NCBI GenBank assembly: GCA_001969505.1
Contig: LSSK01000010.1
Coordinates: forward strand, 1 to 64,000
Source of the DNA: Zancudomyces culisetae
Lineage: Eukaryota; Kickxellomycota; Harpellomycetes; Harpellales; Legeriomycetaceae
Length of the DNA stretch: 64,000 nucleotides
Direction of reading: 5' to 3'
Position numbers and translations under genes: made by a program. This document shows positions 54,599-64,000 of the stretch, one piece after another. The notes beneath the pieces were generated by a model, which ran no database searches, was not told the DNA's origin, and saw nothing but the letters and a program-made list of their open reading frames with translations. Position 1 is the first letter of the stretch, and each line of letters starts with the position of its first letter.

Positions 54599-55576
54599 TT
54601 ACCTACAAGCCGAACAATCTTAAAAGTATAGGGCACTTGGAATAAAATTAGCTATGATTGTATTATCTGACACATGAAGAAATACCACCTACATTCATTT
54701 GTCCTTGATAATACTGTCTTTAACCAGCACAAAAAACTCCGAAAATTCCATCTCATTTCCTGTTGTGTTTGTTGACGGAGATCAGGTACCAATTGAGCGG
54801 AAATGCCGCAGTCGAGCTTGTATGTCTCCCAACCAGGTTGGACTATACTCAATCAGTAGACTAAAGGTTTTCGTTGGTAACTAAAGAGTGGGTTACTTGT
54901 TTTTTTTTTAAAAAAAAAGAATATTTTCAGTAGTGGAAAAAAACGTTAGTTCTAATGCTTTGTTTTTTTTTTTGATACAACTTTATCATGTTTAGATGTT
55001 TCTGGCGCCATCAAAGTTTTGAACTAGTATTCTTGGTTTGGTTTGGCTCTTTAACTTGAATTATTTTTTTCTGGAAAGCATTGGATAGTCAAACAGGAAA
55101 TGATACTGTTATATATATGTATATCTGAGACTGAAAACAAACAGCTTTGATTACACATTAATTGTTGAAAGAGCTGCAAAAAAAAATCAAATTATGATTA
55201 AAATCTTTTCATTACTTTTTTTTACTTTTAAAAACTTAGCTAGTAAAATTAGCAAATCGAGCAAAAGAATATCCAAAATATTGGGCTGAATATGATTGGA
55301 ATCATCTTAAAACAAGTTGTAGAAAGAAACAAAGATAGCATTTATTATTATTATTATTATTATTATTATATTTTTTAATAGTAGACTCTTTTTCTTTTTC
55401 ATTTCCAGACTAGGCAAAAATCAGAATAGAATCCAGGAAAAAAACTAGAGCTTATAAAAACGTTTGAGCAAAACAGGTCTAGTCAATAAACCCTACATTC
55501 ATTATCCTTAAAAATTAGAATCGGATACTTAAATACTAAGAATCGAATACATAAATAAAAAATAAAGACAAACGAA
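54599..55576. other. Spacer between UPF3 and a small membrane protein gene
   Basis: It contains several poly-T and poly-A runs, an ATT microsatellite at 55342-55370, and AT-rich flank likely to act as promoter for the gene at 55577. No coding exon was recognised. Confidence 0.5.
55342..55370. repeat. ATT/TTA microsatellite
   Basis: About nine uninterrupted trinucleotide units in non-coding sequence, roughly 210 bases before the next start codon. Confidence 0.9.
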
Positions 55577-55936
55577 ATGGAACAATTCAACAAAAAATAC
55601 GATATAAAACAATCGCATTGGAAGACAAGAAAAGTCAATGTTGATCAAAAGAAGGTGGAAAAGTACATTAGACGACTCGAAAGACTAGAACATAGGGCAC
55701 CAAAGGCTGGGTTTAGAGTATTTGAATTGGTGACATATGCAGCAATTGTAACTACTGCAGCGTATACGATCTTTTGGCAGGACTTTGGACATGAAGAACA
55801 TATATACTCCAAACCCAGAGCATGGTTAAATAGACAAAAGGAAACGTTTTGGAGCTTTAGTGGTAGTGAGCGACAGGAGCTGATTGATAGAGGAAAGATT
55901 TCATCCGAGACAGAAACCACACAAGAAAAAAAATAG
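55577..55936 (+). CDS. Small single-span membrane protein, unknown function (119 aa)
   Basis: I do not recognise the family. The ATG at 55577 is followed by a basic N-terminal half (KKVEKYIRRLERLEHRAPKA), which may be helical. One probable membrane span follows (FELVTYAAIVTTAAYTIFW, about residues 50-68). The C-terminal part has FGHEEHIYSKPRAWLNRQKE, several conserved-looking aromatic residues and a charged, Thr/Glu/Lys-rich end. The composition and clean boundaries look like a real small gene, perhaps an ER or mitochondrial membrane subunit. No signal peptide or intron is seen. Confidence 0.65.
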   Translation: MEQFNKKYDIKQSHWKTRKVNVDQKKVEKYIRRLERLEHRAPKAGFRVFELVTYAAIVTTAAYTIFWQDFGHEEHIYSKPRAWLNRQKETFWSFSGSERQELIDRGKISSETETTQEKK

Positions 55937-56789
55937 AGTAATATATAGTGTGTCTGAGGTTGGTTCCGATGTTTCTTCTCTTGGTTAATTTTTTTTTCCT
56001 TCTATCACTATTTATTGTCTCATAAACCATTTTTTCTCATTTTGTTTACTTTTGTATTGCAATATGGACGAGTAAATATAACCTAAAATTGTAGAATTAA
56101 ACAAACAGTTTAAAGTCATTCCCTAAAAATACTTGCAAAAGTATGTGAATACAGATAGGAAACAGGCAGTTAAAGCTGTGACAGCATGGAAAAATAGATT
56201 CTCAAGTTGAAAGTTCTTCATAAATGGGTAAATGGTTGAGTGTGAGCATGAGCGTGAGCGTGTGAGAGAAGTGTATTTTAATGAAATATGAGCAATTTTG
56301 ACCAGAAATGTGTGTATACTTTGATCATGAGTGCATTTTTTGGGCATTTTCACCCGAAAAACTCAACGATCCATTGATGTGACACAACTCGACTGGGAAG
56401 CTTGGGGGAAAAAATTTTTTTTATTAGCTGAATAAAAACAAAAAAAAATCTATTATTTGTTAATGGATCGAAAAAAAAATAATTTTGCACTACAAGTTTG
56501 TATGAAAATAAAAAAAAAATTTTTTTTTATTGTGGATATAATGTTATAAAAAAGAGCACAGTAACATAAAGGTGGACTTGTAAATACATTTAAAGTTAAT
56601 AATAGATAGGATCTTTGAAAAAAAAAAATCTTGGATAAGCAGGACCGATATAAATACGTAGAGAACTACTCCGGCAAAAACGCACATTCAACATAGAATT
56701 GTATTATTCTAAAGCAACCATAAACCCGCACTTTTTTTAAAAAATAAATAAATAAATTAAACAACACAAGATAGAGAAGACCGTAAAGA
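55937..56789. other. Spacer upstream of NOC2
   Basis: Several long A and T runs (56410-56420, 56445-56530) make a strongly nucleosome-disfavouring stretch before NOC2. GAGCGTGAGCGTGTGAG-type repeats lie near 56240-56270. No coding exon was recognised. Confidence 0.5.
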
Positions 56790-59090
56790 ATGGCAAAAGC
56801 AAAGAAATCCGTTAAAAAGTTTAAGCAGAGACAAACAAAGCTAACTAAAGTAACCAAAAACAACAAGAACAACAGCGGCCCAGGGAAGAGTACAAAGGCC
56901 CAGCCTAACAAGAAAGGAGGTAGATTTGAAAAAGGAAAAAATGCAAAAAGAGGAGAAAATGAAAATAAACAAGTAGCAAGTAGAGGAAACGGAGGGAACG
57001 GAGGGAACAAAAAAGAGAATAAAGTGAAAATTATAGATGAACTCGAAGAGTTTGTGTCGGAAAAAGGTCCACAAGAAGAAATGGGTTCAAGCGAGGACGA
57101 GGAGATGGATAATGATGGAGAGGAAGAGTTAATGAGCGAGGAGTTGAGTGAAGATAGTGAAGAGGAGAACGACAAATTGTTTGAGAGTATGGATGTTGAA
57201 GAGGATCAAAAGGAGTATGATAGTAGCAGTGACTCTGAGCCAGATGAAAAGGAGGAGAAGAAAGGTGGTAAAGGAATAGAAAATGTAGAAAGAAAGGAGG
57301 ATGAAGAAGAGGATGACGAGGATGATGAAGAGGAGGATGACGAGGAGGATGAAGAGGAGGATGAAGAGGAGGAGGATGATGATGAGGAACACGAGGAGGA
57401 GGATCAAGAAGAGGCAAGACAAAAAGAAAGACGGAAAAAAGTAAAAGAGGCAAAAAAGACCAACATAAAAGAGGCGAAAAATCTGAAAAGCGATATGGAT
57501 AAGCTAAAAGAAAAAGATCCAGAGTTTTATGAATTTATGAAGGAAAACGATCCAGACGCCCTTGACTTTGCTATTGAGAGTGAAGACGATGATGATGAGG
57601 ATGGCGATAAGATTGAGGAAGGAACAACAATAATTACCAACAGTATGCTGCAAAAATGGGAAAAAGAAATGGAAGGCAACAGTAAAACAATAAACAAAAA
57701 AATACTACACGCTTTCAAATCGGCATCAACCAAAGACGAAAAAGAAAAAGGAGGTTTAAAGCAAAAATATCTAATAACAAACCCGCAAGTGTTCCACAGA
57801 TTGATGAAAATGGTAGTAGACAAGTTTCCACAAGAAATCCAAGCGATACCTGAGAAGGACAACCAAAAGCGCAGAGGAGAAATGGTAAGAACGTACATGG
57901 TGGGACTGCTCAGAAACATACAGCAAATCGCAGACGACGAAATGGTAGCGTACATGATTAGACAGTCAAGAACATTGGCACGGGATTTTGGAATGCATGC
58001 AAAAGCAAGTCGAGAGTTTGTAAAGGAAATGCTGAGGCTTTATGGAGCAAGAGAAAGCAGTGAGGAGGTGAGTAAAGAAGCAGCAGGATTATTAGGAGAA
58101 ATGGTCAACAGCGGAGAAATCATCAAAGACGTGATTCTAAAGGGAGTATATTTGTCGTATGTGAGACACAGCAACGTTACAGGAATCCACTCAATAGCCA
58201 AGGTTGAGCAGATGAGACAAAGTGCAGTTGAGCTGTATACAACATGCAATGATTATAACAGTGTATACTCGCATGCATTTATGTATATCCGTCAGCTGGC
58301 TGTAGGACTGCGAGCTGCCATGCATCTAAACACCAAAGATGCCTATCAAAAAGTCTACAACTGGCAGTTCGTAAACAGCCTAAAGTTCTGGGCTGATTTG
58401 CTGTCCCACAGTTGTGGTGGATCCGCCCCAGCTGCTGCTAGTGACGCCTTGGAACCCTTGATCTATCCGCTGATCCAGGTAGTTTTGGGTGTATCCAAGC
58501 TGATTCCCACCGCAAAATACTTCCCTCTATGTCTACACTGCATTGAAATTCTGACCCAACTGTCCGCCTCTACTCGAATCTACATTCCAGTTCTTCCTTT
58601 GGTCATTTCAATCATTCAAAGCCCCGACTTTACCTCCAAAAAGCGTCCCGCCAAGGCTGTACTAAAACAAATAAACCTAGAGCTGTACATCAAATGCCCC
58701 AAACAATATGAACACACTGCTGTCTACTTGGACTGTGTCCTTGATAGACTTCTCCTTCTACTAACTACATACCTAAGGGTTTATTCAAACTCTGTTGCCT
58801 TTGACTCTCTTGTCATCCCCCTTGTAGTTGTGCTGAAAAAATGGAAGAAACTCCATGGCCGCAACTTCACTAAATTCTCTACCATGCTAACAAGTCTACT
58901 TGATAAAATTAATGCAAACACCACCTTTATTCTCTCCCAACCATGCGATCTTCCTTCTACTGACCCTGCCTTCCTTTATCTAAACCACATAGACCCTGAT
59001 TCCACTCCTGTCGGTAAATATGCTCTTTCCCTTTCCTCTATCCATAATCATCAAAAGTCCATCCTACTGGACTCCTCTTCTAACTCTTAA
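56790..59090 (+). CDS. NOC2: Nucleolar complex protein 2 (ribosome biogenesis)
   Basis: Noc2 forms complexes with Noc1 and Noc3 that escort 60S pre-ribosomes from nucleolus to nucleoplasm. The intron-free frame codes for 766 residues, near the usual 700-800. Residues 1-80 are Lys/Asn/Gly-rich, suited to nucleolar targeting. Residues 85-220 are extremely acidic, with runs of Glu and Asp from GAG/GAT repeats. The conserved body starts near LKEKDPEFYEFMKENDP (about 232) and continues with ITNPQVFHRLMKMVVDKFPQ. Later come AYQKVYNWQFVNSLKFWADL, EPLIYPLIQVVLGVSKLIPT and AKYFPLCLHCIEIL, typical of the Noc2 family, and CPKQYEHTAVYLDCVLDRLL. Its stop codon overlaps that of LSM1 on the other strand. 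Confidence 0.95.
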   Translation: MAKAKKSVKKFKQRQTKLTKVTKNNKNNSGPGKSTKAQPNKKGGRFEKGKNAKRGENENKQVASRGNGGNGGNKKENKVKIIDELEEFVSEKGPQEEMGSSEDEEMDNDGEEELMSEELSEDSEEENDKLFESMDVEEDQKEYDSSSDSEPDEKEEKKGGKGIENVERKEDEEEDDEDDEEEDDEEDEEEDEEEEDDDEEHEEEDQEEARQKERRKKVKEAKKTNIKEAKNLKSDMDKLKEKDPEFYEFMKENDPDALDFAIESEDDDDEDGDKIEEGTTIITNSMLQKWEKEMEGNSKTINKKILHAFKSASTKDEKEKGGLKQKYLITNPQVFHRLMKMVVDKFPQEIQAIPEKDNQKRRGEMVRTYMVGLLRNIQQIADDEMVAYMIRQSRTLARDFGMHAKASREFVKEMLRLYGARESSEEVSKEAAGLLGEMVNSGEIIKDVILKGVYLSYVRHSNVTGIHSIAKVEQMRQSAVELYTTCNDYNSVYSHAFMYIRQLAVGLRAAMHLNTKDAYQKVYNWQFVNSLKFWADLLSHSCGGSAPAAASDALEPLIYPLIQVVLGVSKLIPTAKYFPLCLHCIEILTQLSASTRIYIPVLPLVISIIQSPDFTSKKRPAKAVLKQINLELYIKCPKQYEHTAVYLDCVLDRLLLLLTTYLRVYSNSVAFDSLVIPLVVVLKKWKKLHGRNFTKFSTMLTSLLDKINANTTFILSQPCDLPSTDPAFLYLNHIDPDSTPVGKYALSLSSIHNHQKSILLDSSSNS

Positions 59091-59762
59091 ATCCCATCAT
59101 CCAAGTATCGATCAACCGGATGGAACTCTGATAGCCCAACCCTTTTCAGTTTTTCTAAATATTTTCTTTCTTTTTCTTGTTTTTCTTCTATTTCGTTTCT
59201 TTGCTGTATCAATACATCTTCGATTGGCAATTCAACTAGATCCAACATGTCCTTACCCAAGCTGTCTTCTTCTACTTCTCCTATCAACACAAGATTTTCC
59301 CCTCTCACCATAAACACGCCTCTTTCTATATCACCATAAGCTCCTTCGACGAATATCCTTTCTATCGTGTCTTGGATTACCAAATTACCTATTTATTTTA
59401 TTTTTATATACTTTATTTGTTTTACTCAATCATTCTTGTTTCACTTTCTTTATAAAAATGAAAACAACTATAAACAAATCTAAAAAACAACCATAAATGC
59501 ATGTAAATGAATTTACCAAAGTGATCTATAGATCTCAGTATTCCAAGTATTTTTTTGCCATCTCTAAGTGTTGCATGGATATGCTCTATTCGTATTATCA
59601 TGTATTTACAGGGATTATTTTTCTCTATTTAGAACCCTTTTCATTCCCAACAGTCATATCCTTTAAAAAGGATGCAGCCCAAATCATTGACTTACTATCT
59701 ACTAGATCGATAATACATCCCACCGTTGTGAAAAGGCCCTTTTCGATTAATGTTTGATCCAT
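59087..59762 (-). CDS. LSM1: Sm-like protein LSM1 (mRNA decapping activator)
   Basis: LSM1 is the subunit that marks the cytoplasmic Lsm1-7 ring, which binds 3' ends of deadenylated mRNA with Pat1 and promotes decapping. Exons on the minus strand are 59762-59696, 59585-59517 and 59388-59087, both junctions in phase 1, giving 145 residues. The joined protein reads IIDLVD|KHIHATLRDGKKILGILRSI then DHFG|NLVIQDTIERIF, which is the Sm1 motif of LSM1. Sm2 is GDIERGVFMVRGENLVLIGE. A Glu/Lys-rich C-terminal helix follows, as in LSM1 but not LSM8. CTG encodes the conserved Leu in LGILRS, showing a standard code. The introns are 110 and 128 bases. The stop codon overlaps the NOC2 stop on the opposite strand. 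Confidence 0.94.
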
Positions 59763-60558
59763 TCTCTTTACTACTTATTTGCAATATCCTCTGTTATCAC
59801 ACAATCAAATACGTGTATACTCTTAATCGCTAGTTCCTGGCTCTTGCGTTTAATTTAACAAAGTTTGCTATTTACTCAGATGCCTTTACTTGAACATTCA
59901 AGCTGCTTGTTTATTAGCGTAATTTGTCTTTTTAATTTTTTGTTTTTTTTAATTTTTGGGTAATTTAAAATTTTTTTATTTGTTAAAAAAAACAAACTAG
60001 TGAATATATACATATACATATACACACATCAAATTAAAGGCAGACAATTGAGAGTTTCAACTTGACTTGCATTGTCCATCATTCTGGAGGGTTGCCATTT
60101 TTCTTTCCCCTAATTTATTCCAAAATTGGATGAATAAAAAATTTCAGAAGAAAATACAAGAAAAAAATGCTGAAATAAGTGTAGTTGTTGTTACCACTAT
60201 CCAATAAAAAAAGCTTTTTAAATATTCCTTACCAAGTTTGGGGGTTTCTATTCCCCCATGTAAAAGTAAACAAAAAAAGAATAGTTTATTTGCCCCGAGG
60301 TAATATCTCGTTTTTTTTCTCTCCATTCTAACTGATATTTAATCCTTGGTTTTAACCATTGTATTTGGCAACATTGTTTAATTTTAAATAAAAAACCAAA
60401 TAAAAATTCTGCAAAAAATAAAACTCACAACAAAGCTTCATATCCTTGACGCCTTCCCTGTTGGCATTTCAAACTATTCAAAGCCTTTTCTGTAAAGGTT
60501 TGTAAATTATTCATAATTATAAACACGAGTTGCACAGCCTAAGAAGATAAATTGAAAA
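59763..60558. other. Divergent promoter region between LSM1 and the NSL1-like gene
   Basis: This 0.8 kb head-to-head spacer should hold both promoters. It has T and A runs (59935-60000) and a TATACATATACATATACACACA repeat at 60005-60027. No gene is seen. Confidence 0.5.
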
Positions 60559-61561
60559 ATGGATCAGCAAAGTGATATCCAACCCATCAGGATCGATTCA
60601 CTCGGCGATGTCGCGTATTTGCGACGAGAATTTGATGATTTGATTGATCGATGCTTCGAGACCAATTCGGTGATTCAAGAATCTTTTTCCAATGAAGAAG
60701 ATTTACAGGCTCTGAAACAGATTCTTTGCTCCAGCCTGAAAGAGGTAAGCCTATACTATCGCATACTATACAGGGTTATACTTTGAAAACAATTATCAAA
60801 ACCAAAACCAAAACAAAAACAAAAACAAAAACAAAAAATAGTGGTCGAACAGAGTATGGGCCTGTGTTGGGCCAAACTTAATGGTAAACGGATTTCCTTA
60901 TGATGAAGCCGCTGCTTCTATAACCAATACAAATAAAAAACACAAAAGAGATAAAGCCCAATCAAGGAGGAGTATTGGTCTTGGTGGTCTAGGTCCTTTG
61001 ATAGCCAGTGATGATAATGATGGCTATGCCGTCAACAGCACGCCACAGATCGGGTACGAAGACGTAGAACCCTTGGATAAGAAACTTGAGGCTGAAGTTG
61101 CCGATTTGATGGCCGAAGCCAACGATGTGCTATTATCAGTTTCGAGAAAACGCAAAAAGTCTCCCAAACAAGTGGAAGACGCACTAAATTCTGCGATAAA
61201 AAGGGCAAAACTGGATCTGGACTCTTTAGATAGACAGAAAATAACACATCCGGCCAATCAGCGACCGAGCGGGTCCGACGCCTCCTCGTCTTCTCGTTCA
61301 TCTTTGCTTGAACCGCCTTTTACTTTGGATTCACCACAGTTGCAATCACACATCAAGTTTTCGTTGGGTGATAAATCGACTGTACAAAGTAATGTGGTTG
61401 AAACTGCAGCAAAACTCGACTACTTGCTAAAGGAAACCCCCGAAACCTTCGAAAAACTTCAAGCCCTAAACTCTAATTTGCAGCTTATCACAGCACATTT
61501 GCGCTCTGACAAATGTAAAGATCTGGACCAGATTCTGAGTAAAACCCAGTCACAAAAGTAA
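60559..61561 (+). CDS. NSL1: Probable kinetochore MIND/Mis12-complex subunit NSL1/Mis14
   Basis: NSL1/Mis14 is one of four Mis12-complex subunits linking centromeric chromatin to Ndc80. Exon 1 (60559-60744) and exon 2 (60842-61561) join in phase 0 over a 97-base intron, giving 301 residues. The join reads LKQILCSSLKE|WSNRVWACVG and continues to NLMVNGFPYDEA, like the NSL1 pattern of a coiled helix followed by an INGxxxxEA segment. The next block, YEDVEPLDKKLEAEVADLMA, matches the conserved PxDxxLxxxVxxL region before a coiled coil, with KRKKSPKQVEDAL after it. A Ser-rich linker and a last helix (EKLQALNSNLQLITAHLRSD) end the protein. The family diverges fast, so this assignment by pattern is probable, not certain. 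Other short coiled-coil kinetochore or Mediator subunits are the main alternatives. Confidence 0.65.
60804..60838. repeat. AAAACC/AAAAAC repeat inside the NSL1-like intron
   Basis: Six or so six-base units of AAAACC then AAAAAC fill the 3' half of the 97-base intron up to the acceptor. The usual polypyrimidine tract is therefore replaced by an almost pure purine/C repeat. Confidence 0.85.
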
Positions 61562-62869
61562 CCTGGTCTGAATCAGTAGCTCCATCTATTGCCATTCTAC
61601 TGTTTCAATAAGTTTTTTGTGCAAGTTTGTGCGTTTGTTGGTAGTTATATGTTTATTATAAACTCAATCAGGTTTCACTTATCAATGTAAGGACATGAAA
61701 TAAAAATGATAGTGGTGGTTTCTTGGGGAAAAGTGTGAGGGTGGTTATTTTCATTACAAATTTGCTGCCACAGATTGGAACTATTTTATGATAGATACAA
61801 TGATATGTTGCTATTACTAACTTGGATTCAGTGAGCAGTTGCACTATATTTATCAAGAAATAAAAGCGCCAATTGTGGATGTAGTATTCGAAAATACCAG
61901 TGTCGTGGCCGACAGTTGTAATTCACAATAATTATCATTAAAGCAGATTGGAAGGTTGCGCAGAAACATGGACAAGAGAAATAGGGAGATAACGACTCTT
62001 TTTAATAAGTTGGTTAGTCAGCTAGTTAGTCAAGATATCGTAAAGATACAATGAAAGTTGCAACACAACACTAGATACGTTATTGTATATGAATGATTTG
62101 CCAATAGCTCCAATAGATTATTCTTTACTTTTTATTTTTTGTTTTTTTCTTATATCTATTCAGTTTAACATTCCAATATGTTAATATTTTCAATTTTATA
62201 TAAAAAATTTTTTTTTGGTCATTCAGCAAGTGGAAATCGAAATACGTTAATTACTCGTGAGAATTAGAGTAAAAAATGGAAACCGTCGAATAAAAAGCAT
62301 TAGTTTGTGGATTTACAAAACTCCACAAACAAAAAAGCGCAGCACAAAGCAGCCGCAGTAGTGATTATTTACGCAAATATAGCTCCCCACTTTTTTTAGA
62401 TTTCTCTCCCTAGCCCTCTAAACTACCTTCAAAAAACGTGAATAAGTCATCACTGTTGCGATGAATAAGATAAGATCTCAGCAAATAACTATACACTTTT
62501 TGTTTAAATATTATTGAATTTGATTAAATTAAACCGATTGCATATGGAGAAAAAGCTGCGGAAAAAAAAAGTAAAAAAAATAGGTTTTGGTTTCTTTTAA
62601 TGATTAAAGGAGATTGGTTAATCCAGAATCAATCTAAAATAAATAAATAAAAGGCGAAAAATATTTTTTTGATGCTTGGTGATAAGATATGTATAAAAGG
62701 GTGTGGTACTGATTGTAAAGAAAATGTACAAAATATAATATTGATAGTACTAAAACATTACCTAGTAGCTTTATAAACGACTTTAACACACACACATATA
62801 TATATACTCCCGTTTAATCTAATAAGGTGACTAACTAGACGCTAATCAACTAATTCCTAAAGTTAAAAC
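61562..62869. other. Spacer between the NSL1-like gene and the ABC transporter
   Basis: This 1.3 kb region has A and T runs and an ACACACATATATATATAC repeat near 62790-62809. No coding exon was recognised. The right part is the promoter and leader of the ABC transporter. Confidence 0.5.
62692..62699 (+). promoter_or_regulatory. Candidate TATA box of the ABCB transporter
   Basis: A consensus TATAAAAG lies 178 bases before the start codon, a plausible distance for a fungal TATA promoter. The assignment is by sequence and position only. Confidence 0.45.
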
Positions 62870-64000
62870 ATGGAAAAAGTACAAGAAAATAGTACTACAT
62901 CCAGTGCTACCAACAGTGTGGCTGATGAAATATCAGCGATATTGAGAAATGAAGCAAAAGAACTGGAAAAGAGAGCAATATTTGGCGAAAATGAGGATAC
63001 TGACAAAGAATTAGATGCTCCCGCCAAAAGGAAACTTTTTGGAAGTTCCAAAAAGAAAATTGAGAAGCCTGCCATGAAGCAGGTTTCATACTTTGCACTG
63101 TTTCGTTTTGCGACGACTCTTGATAAATTTATGATAACAGTGGGTATTTTTGGCTCTGCAGCAGTGGGTGCAACCATACCAGTAATGACAGTACTGTTTA
63201 CTAAAGTACTTGGAACGTTTATAACCTACAATTTTTTGGTTTTGGAGGGGAAAAAGGATACTGGCGATAGTTTACTGAAAAAAGAAGTGAATGGTACAGC
63301 CTTGACATTTCTGTATATATCCATTGGAACTTATATAGTCTCATATGTAACATATCTGTGTTGGAATGTTACAGCGACAAAGCAGGCAAAAAAAATGCGA
63401 GAGGCGTACTATAAATCAATAATGAGTCAAGAAGCAGGATGGTTTGATTCTGTAGATGTTGGGGCTCTTACCACAAGAATGACATCCGACATATCAACTA
63501 TCAAAAACGGAATTGATGAAAAGACAGGCGTGGTTGTGCAGCACACAACTACATTTTTGGGTGGGTTTGTACTGGCATTTGTAAAGGGATGGAGAATGGC
63601 ACTGGTTGTGTTATCAGTGATGCCGTTAATGATAGGATCTGCAGCAATTATGGGAATGAATGTCAGTAAATGGACCAACAAGGTTCAAGAGTCGTTTGCT
63701 GAAACTGGTGCTGTGGCAACCGAAGTGTTGTCAAGTATGCGTACCGTTATGGCGTTCAATTCACAAAAAAAGGAGATTGATCGGTACTCAAGTAAGCTGG
63801 ACAAGGGATATAAAGCTGGAATGAGAAGAACAATGGTACTAGGTCTGGGTTTGGGGGCGACATTTTTCTTTATTTACATATTATATTCCCTCGGATTTTG
63901 GTACGGAGCCAAACTAATTAGAAACAATACATCCACGCTATCTGAAGTGCTGAATGTGTTTTTTGCACTTGTTATGGGTGGATTTATCCTGGGTGGCGCT
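62870..64000 (+). CDS. P-glycoprotein-like full-size ABCB transporter, 5' part (cut by window end)
   Basis: The frame starts at the ATG at 62870 and runs off the window after 377 codons. A charged N-terminal cytosolic region (about 1-70, with KRKLFGSSKKKIEKP) is followed by the first transmembrane domain of the ABCB family. Recognisable segments are FALFRFATTLDKFMITVGIF, then GSAAVGATIPVMTVLF, AGWFDSVDVGALTTRMTSDI, KNGIDEKTGVVVQHTTTFLG, KGWRMALVVLSVMPLM and AVATEVLSSMRTVMAFNSQK. These match the TMD1 of multidrug and a-factor exporters (ABCB1, Ste6 types). Substrate cannot be told from this part. The nucleotide-binding domains lie beyond the window. It is not a duplicate of the mitochondrial MDL1-like gene at 47855-50593, which is a half transporter with a presequence. 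Confidence 0.9.
   Translation, partial: MEKVQENSTTSSATNSVADEISAILRNEAKELEKRAIFGENEDTDKELDAPAKRKLFGSSKKKIEKPAMKQVSYFALFRFATTLDKFMITVGIFGSAAVGATIPVMTVLFTKVLGTFITYNFLVLEGKKDTGDSLLKKEVNGTALTFLYISIGTYIVSYVTYLCWNVTATKQAKKMREAYYKSIMSQEAGWFDSVDVGALTTRMTSDISTIKNGIDEKTGVVVQHTTTFLGGFVLAFVKGWRMALVVLSVMPLMIGSAAIMGMNVSKWTNKVQESFAETGAVATEVLSSMRTVMAFNSQKKEIDRYSSKLDKGYKAGMRRTMVLGLGLGATFFFIYILYSLGFWYGAKLIRNNTSTLSEVLNVFFALVMGGFILGGA

Noticed and set aside
57031-57453. Minus-strand Pro/His- or Leu/Ile-rich frames
   Set aside because: They are the complement of the GAG/GAT repeats coding the acidic stretch of NOC2, a well-known source of spurious long ORFs.
1-64000. Transposon, viral insertion, CRISPR array or secondary-metabolite cluster
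   Set aside because: I saw no transposase, reverse transcriptase, integrase, terminal repeats, spaced direct repeats or clustered tailoring enzymes. All recognisable genes are unlinked housekeeping or regulatory genes.

Overview
This is a nuclear window from a fungus with an AT-rich genome. Genes lie on both strands. They have no introns or a few short GT..AG introns, and they are separated by long AT-rich spacers. CTG codons sit at conserved leucines (for example in LSM1), so the code is standard and this is not a CTG-clade yeast. A NoxR/p67phox-type NADPH oxidase regulator, a DENND6-type protein and scattered introns point to a filamentous fungus, quite possibly an early-diverging 'zygomycete' (Kickxellomycotina/Zoopagomycota type). 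That placement is inference from gene content and style only.

Layout, left to right. 1-12 kb: an unassigned low-complexity membrane protein (-), mitochondrial ribosomal protein bL36m (+), diphosphomevalonate decarboxylase MVD1 (-) and the Ypt6-GEF subunit RIC1 (-). 12-21 kb: a G-quadruplex-prone spacer, the ERAD factor HRD3/SEL1L (+, one intron) and, convergent to it, tRNA exportin LOS1/XPOT (-). 21-28 kb: mostly gene-poor, holding a small SERTA-like acidic protein (+). 28-33 kb: a seven-exon NoxR (+) facing an Asn/Gln-rich hypothetical (-). 36-41 kb: a greatly extended DENND6-like protein (+) and a short basic ORF (-). 43-51 kb: exopolyphosphatase PPX1 (+, one intron), TFIIB (+) and a mitochondrial MDL1/ABCB10-like half ABC transporter (-, one intron). 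52-64 kb: UPF3 (+, three exons), a one-membrane-span small protein (+), NOC2 (+) overlapping tail to tail with three-exon LSM1 (-), a probable kinetochore NSL1/Mis14 (+, two exons) and the 5' part of a P-glycoprotein-like ABCB transporter (+) cut by the window end.

The genes are unlinked housekeeping functions: translation, tRNA export, mRNA decay, ribosome assembly, transcription initiation, membrane traffic, ERAD, isoprenoid synthesis and polyphosphate turnover. I see no biosynthetic cluster, transposon, CRISPR array, tRNA or rRNA, and no clear undescribed multi-gene system. The most interesting points are gene architectures: a 12-nt first exon in NoxR, a roughly 100-residue insertion and possible alternative first exon in UPF3, the NOC2/LSM1 overlap, large tails on DENND6 and LOS1, a SERTA-like motif in a fungus, and a few structured non-coding stretches. 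Exon structures were joined by hand from splice motifs, reading phase and family conservation, and were not checked against transcripts.
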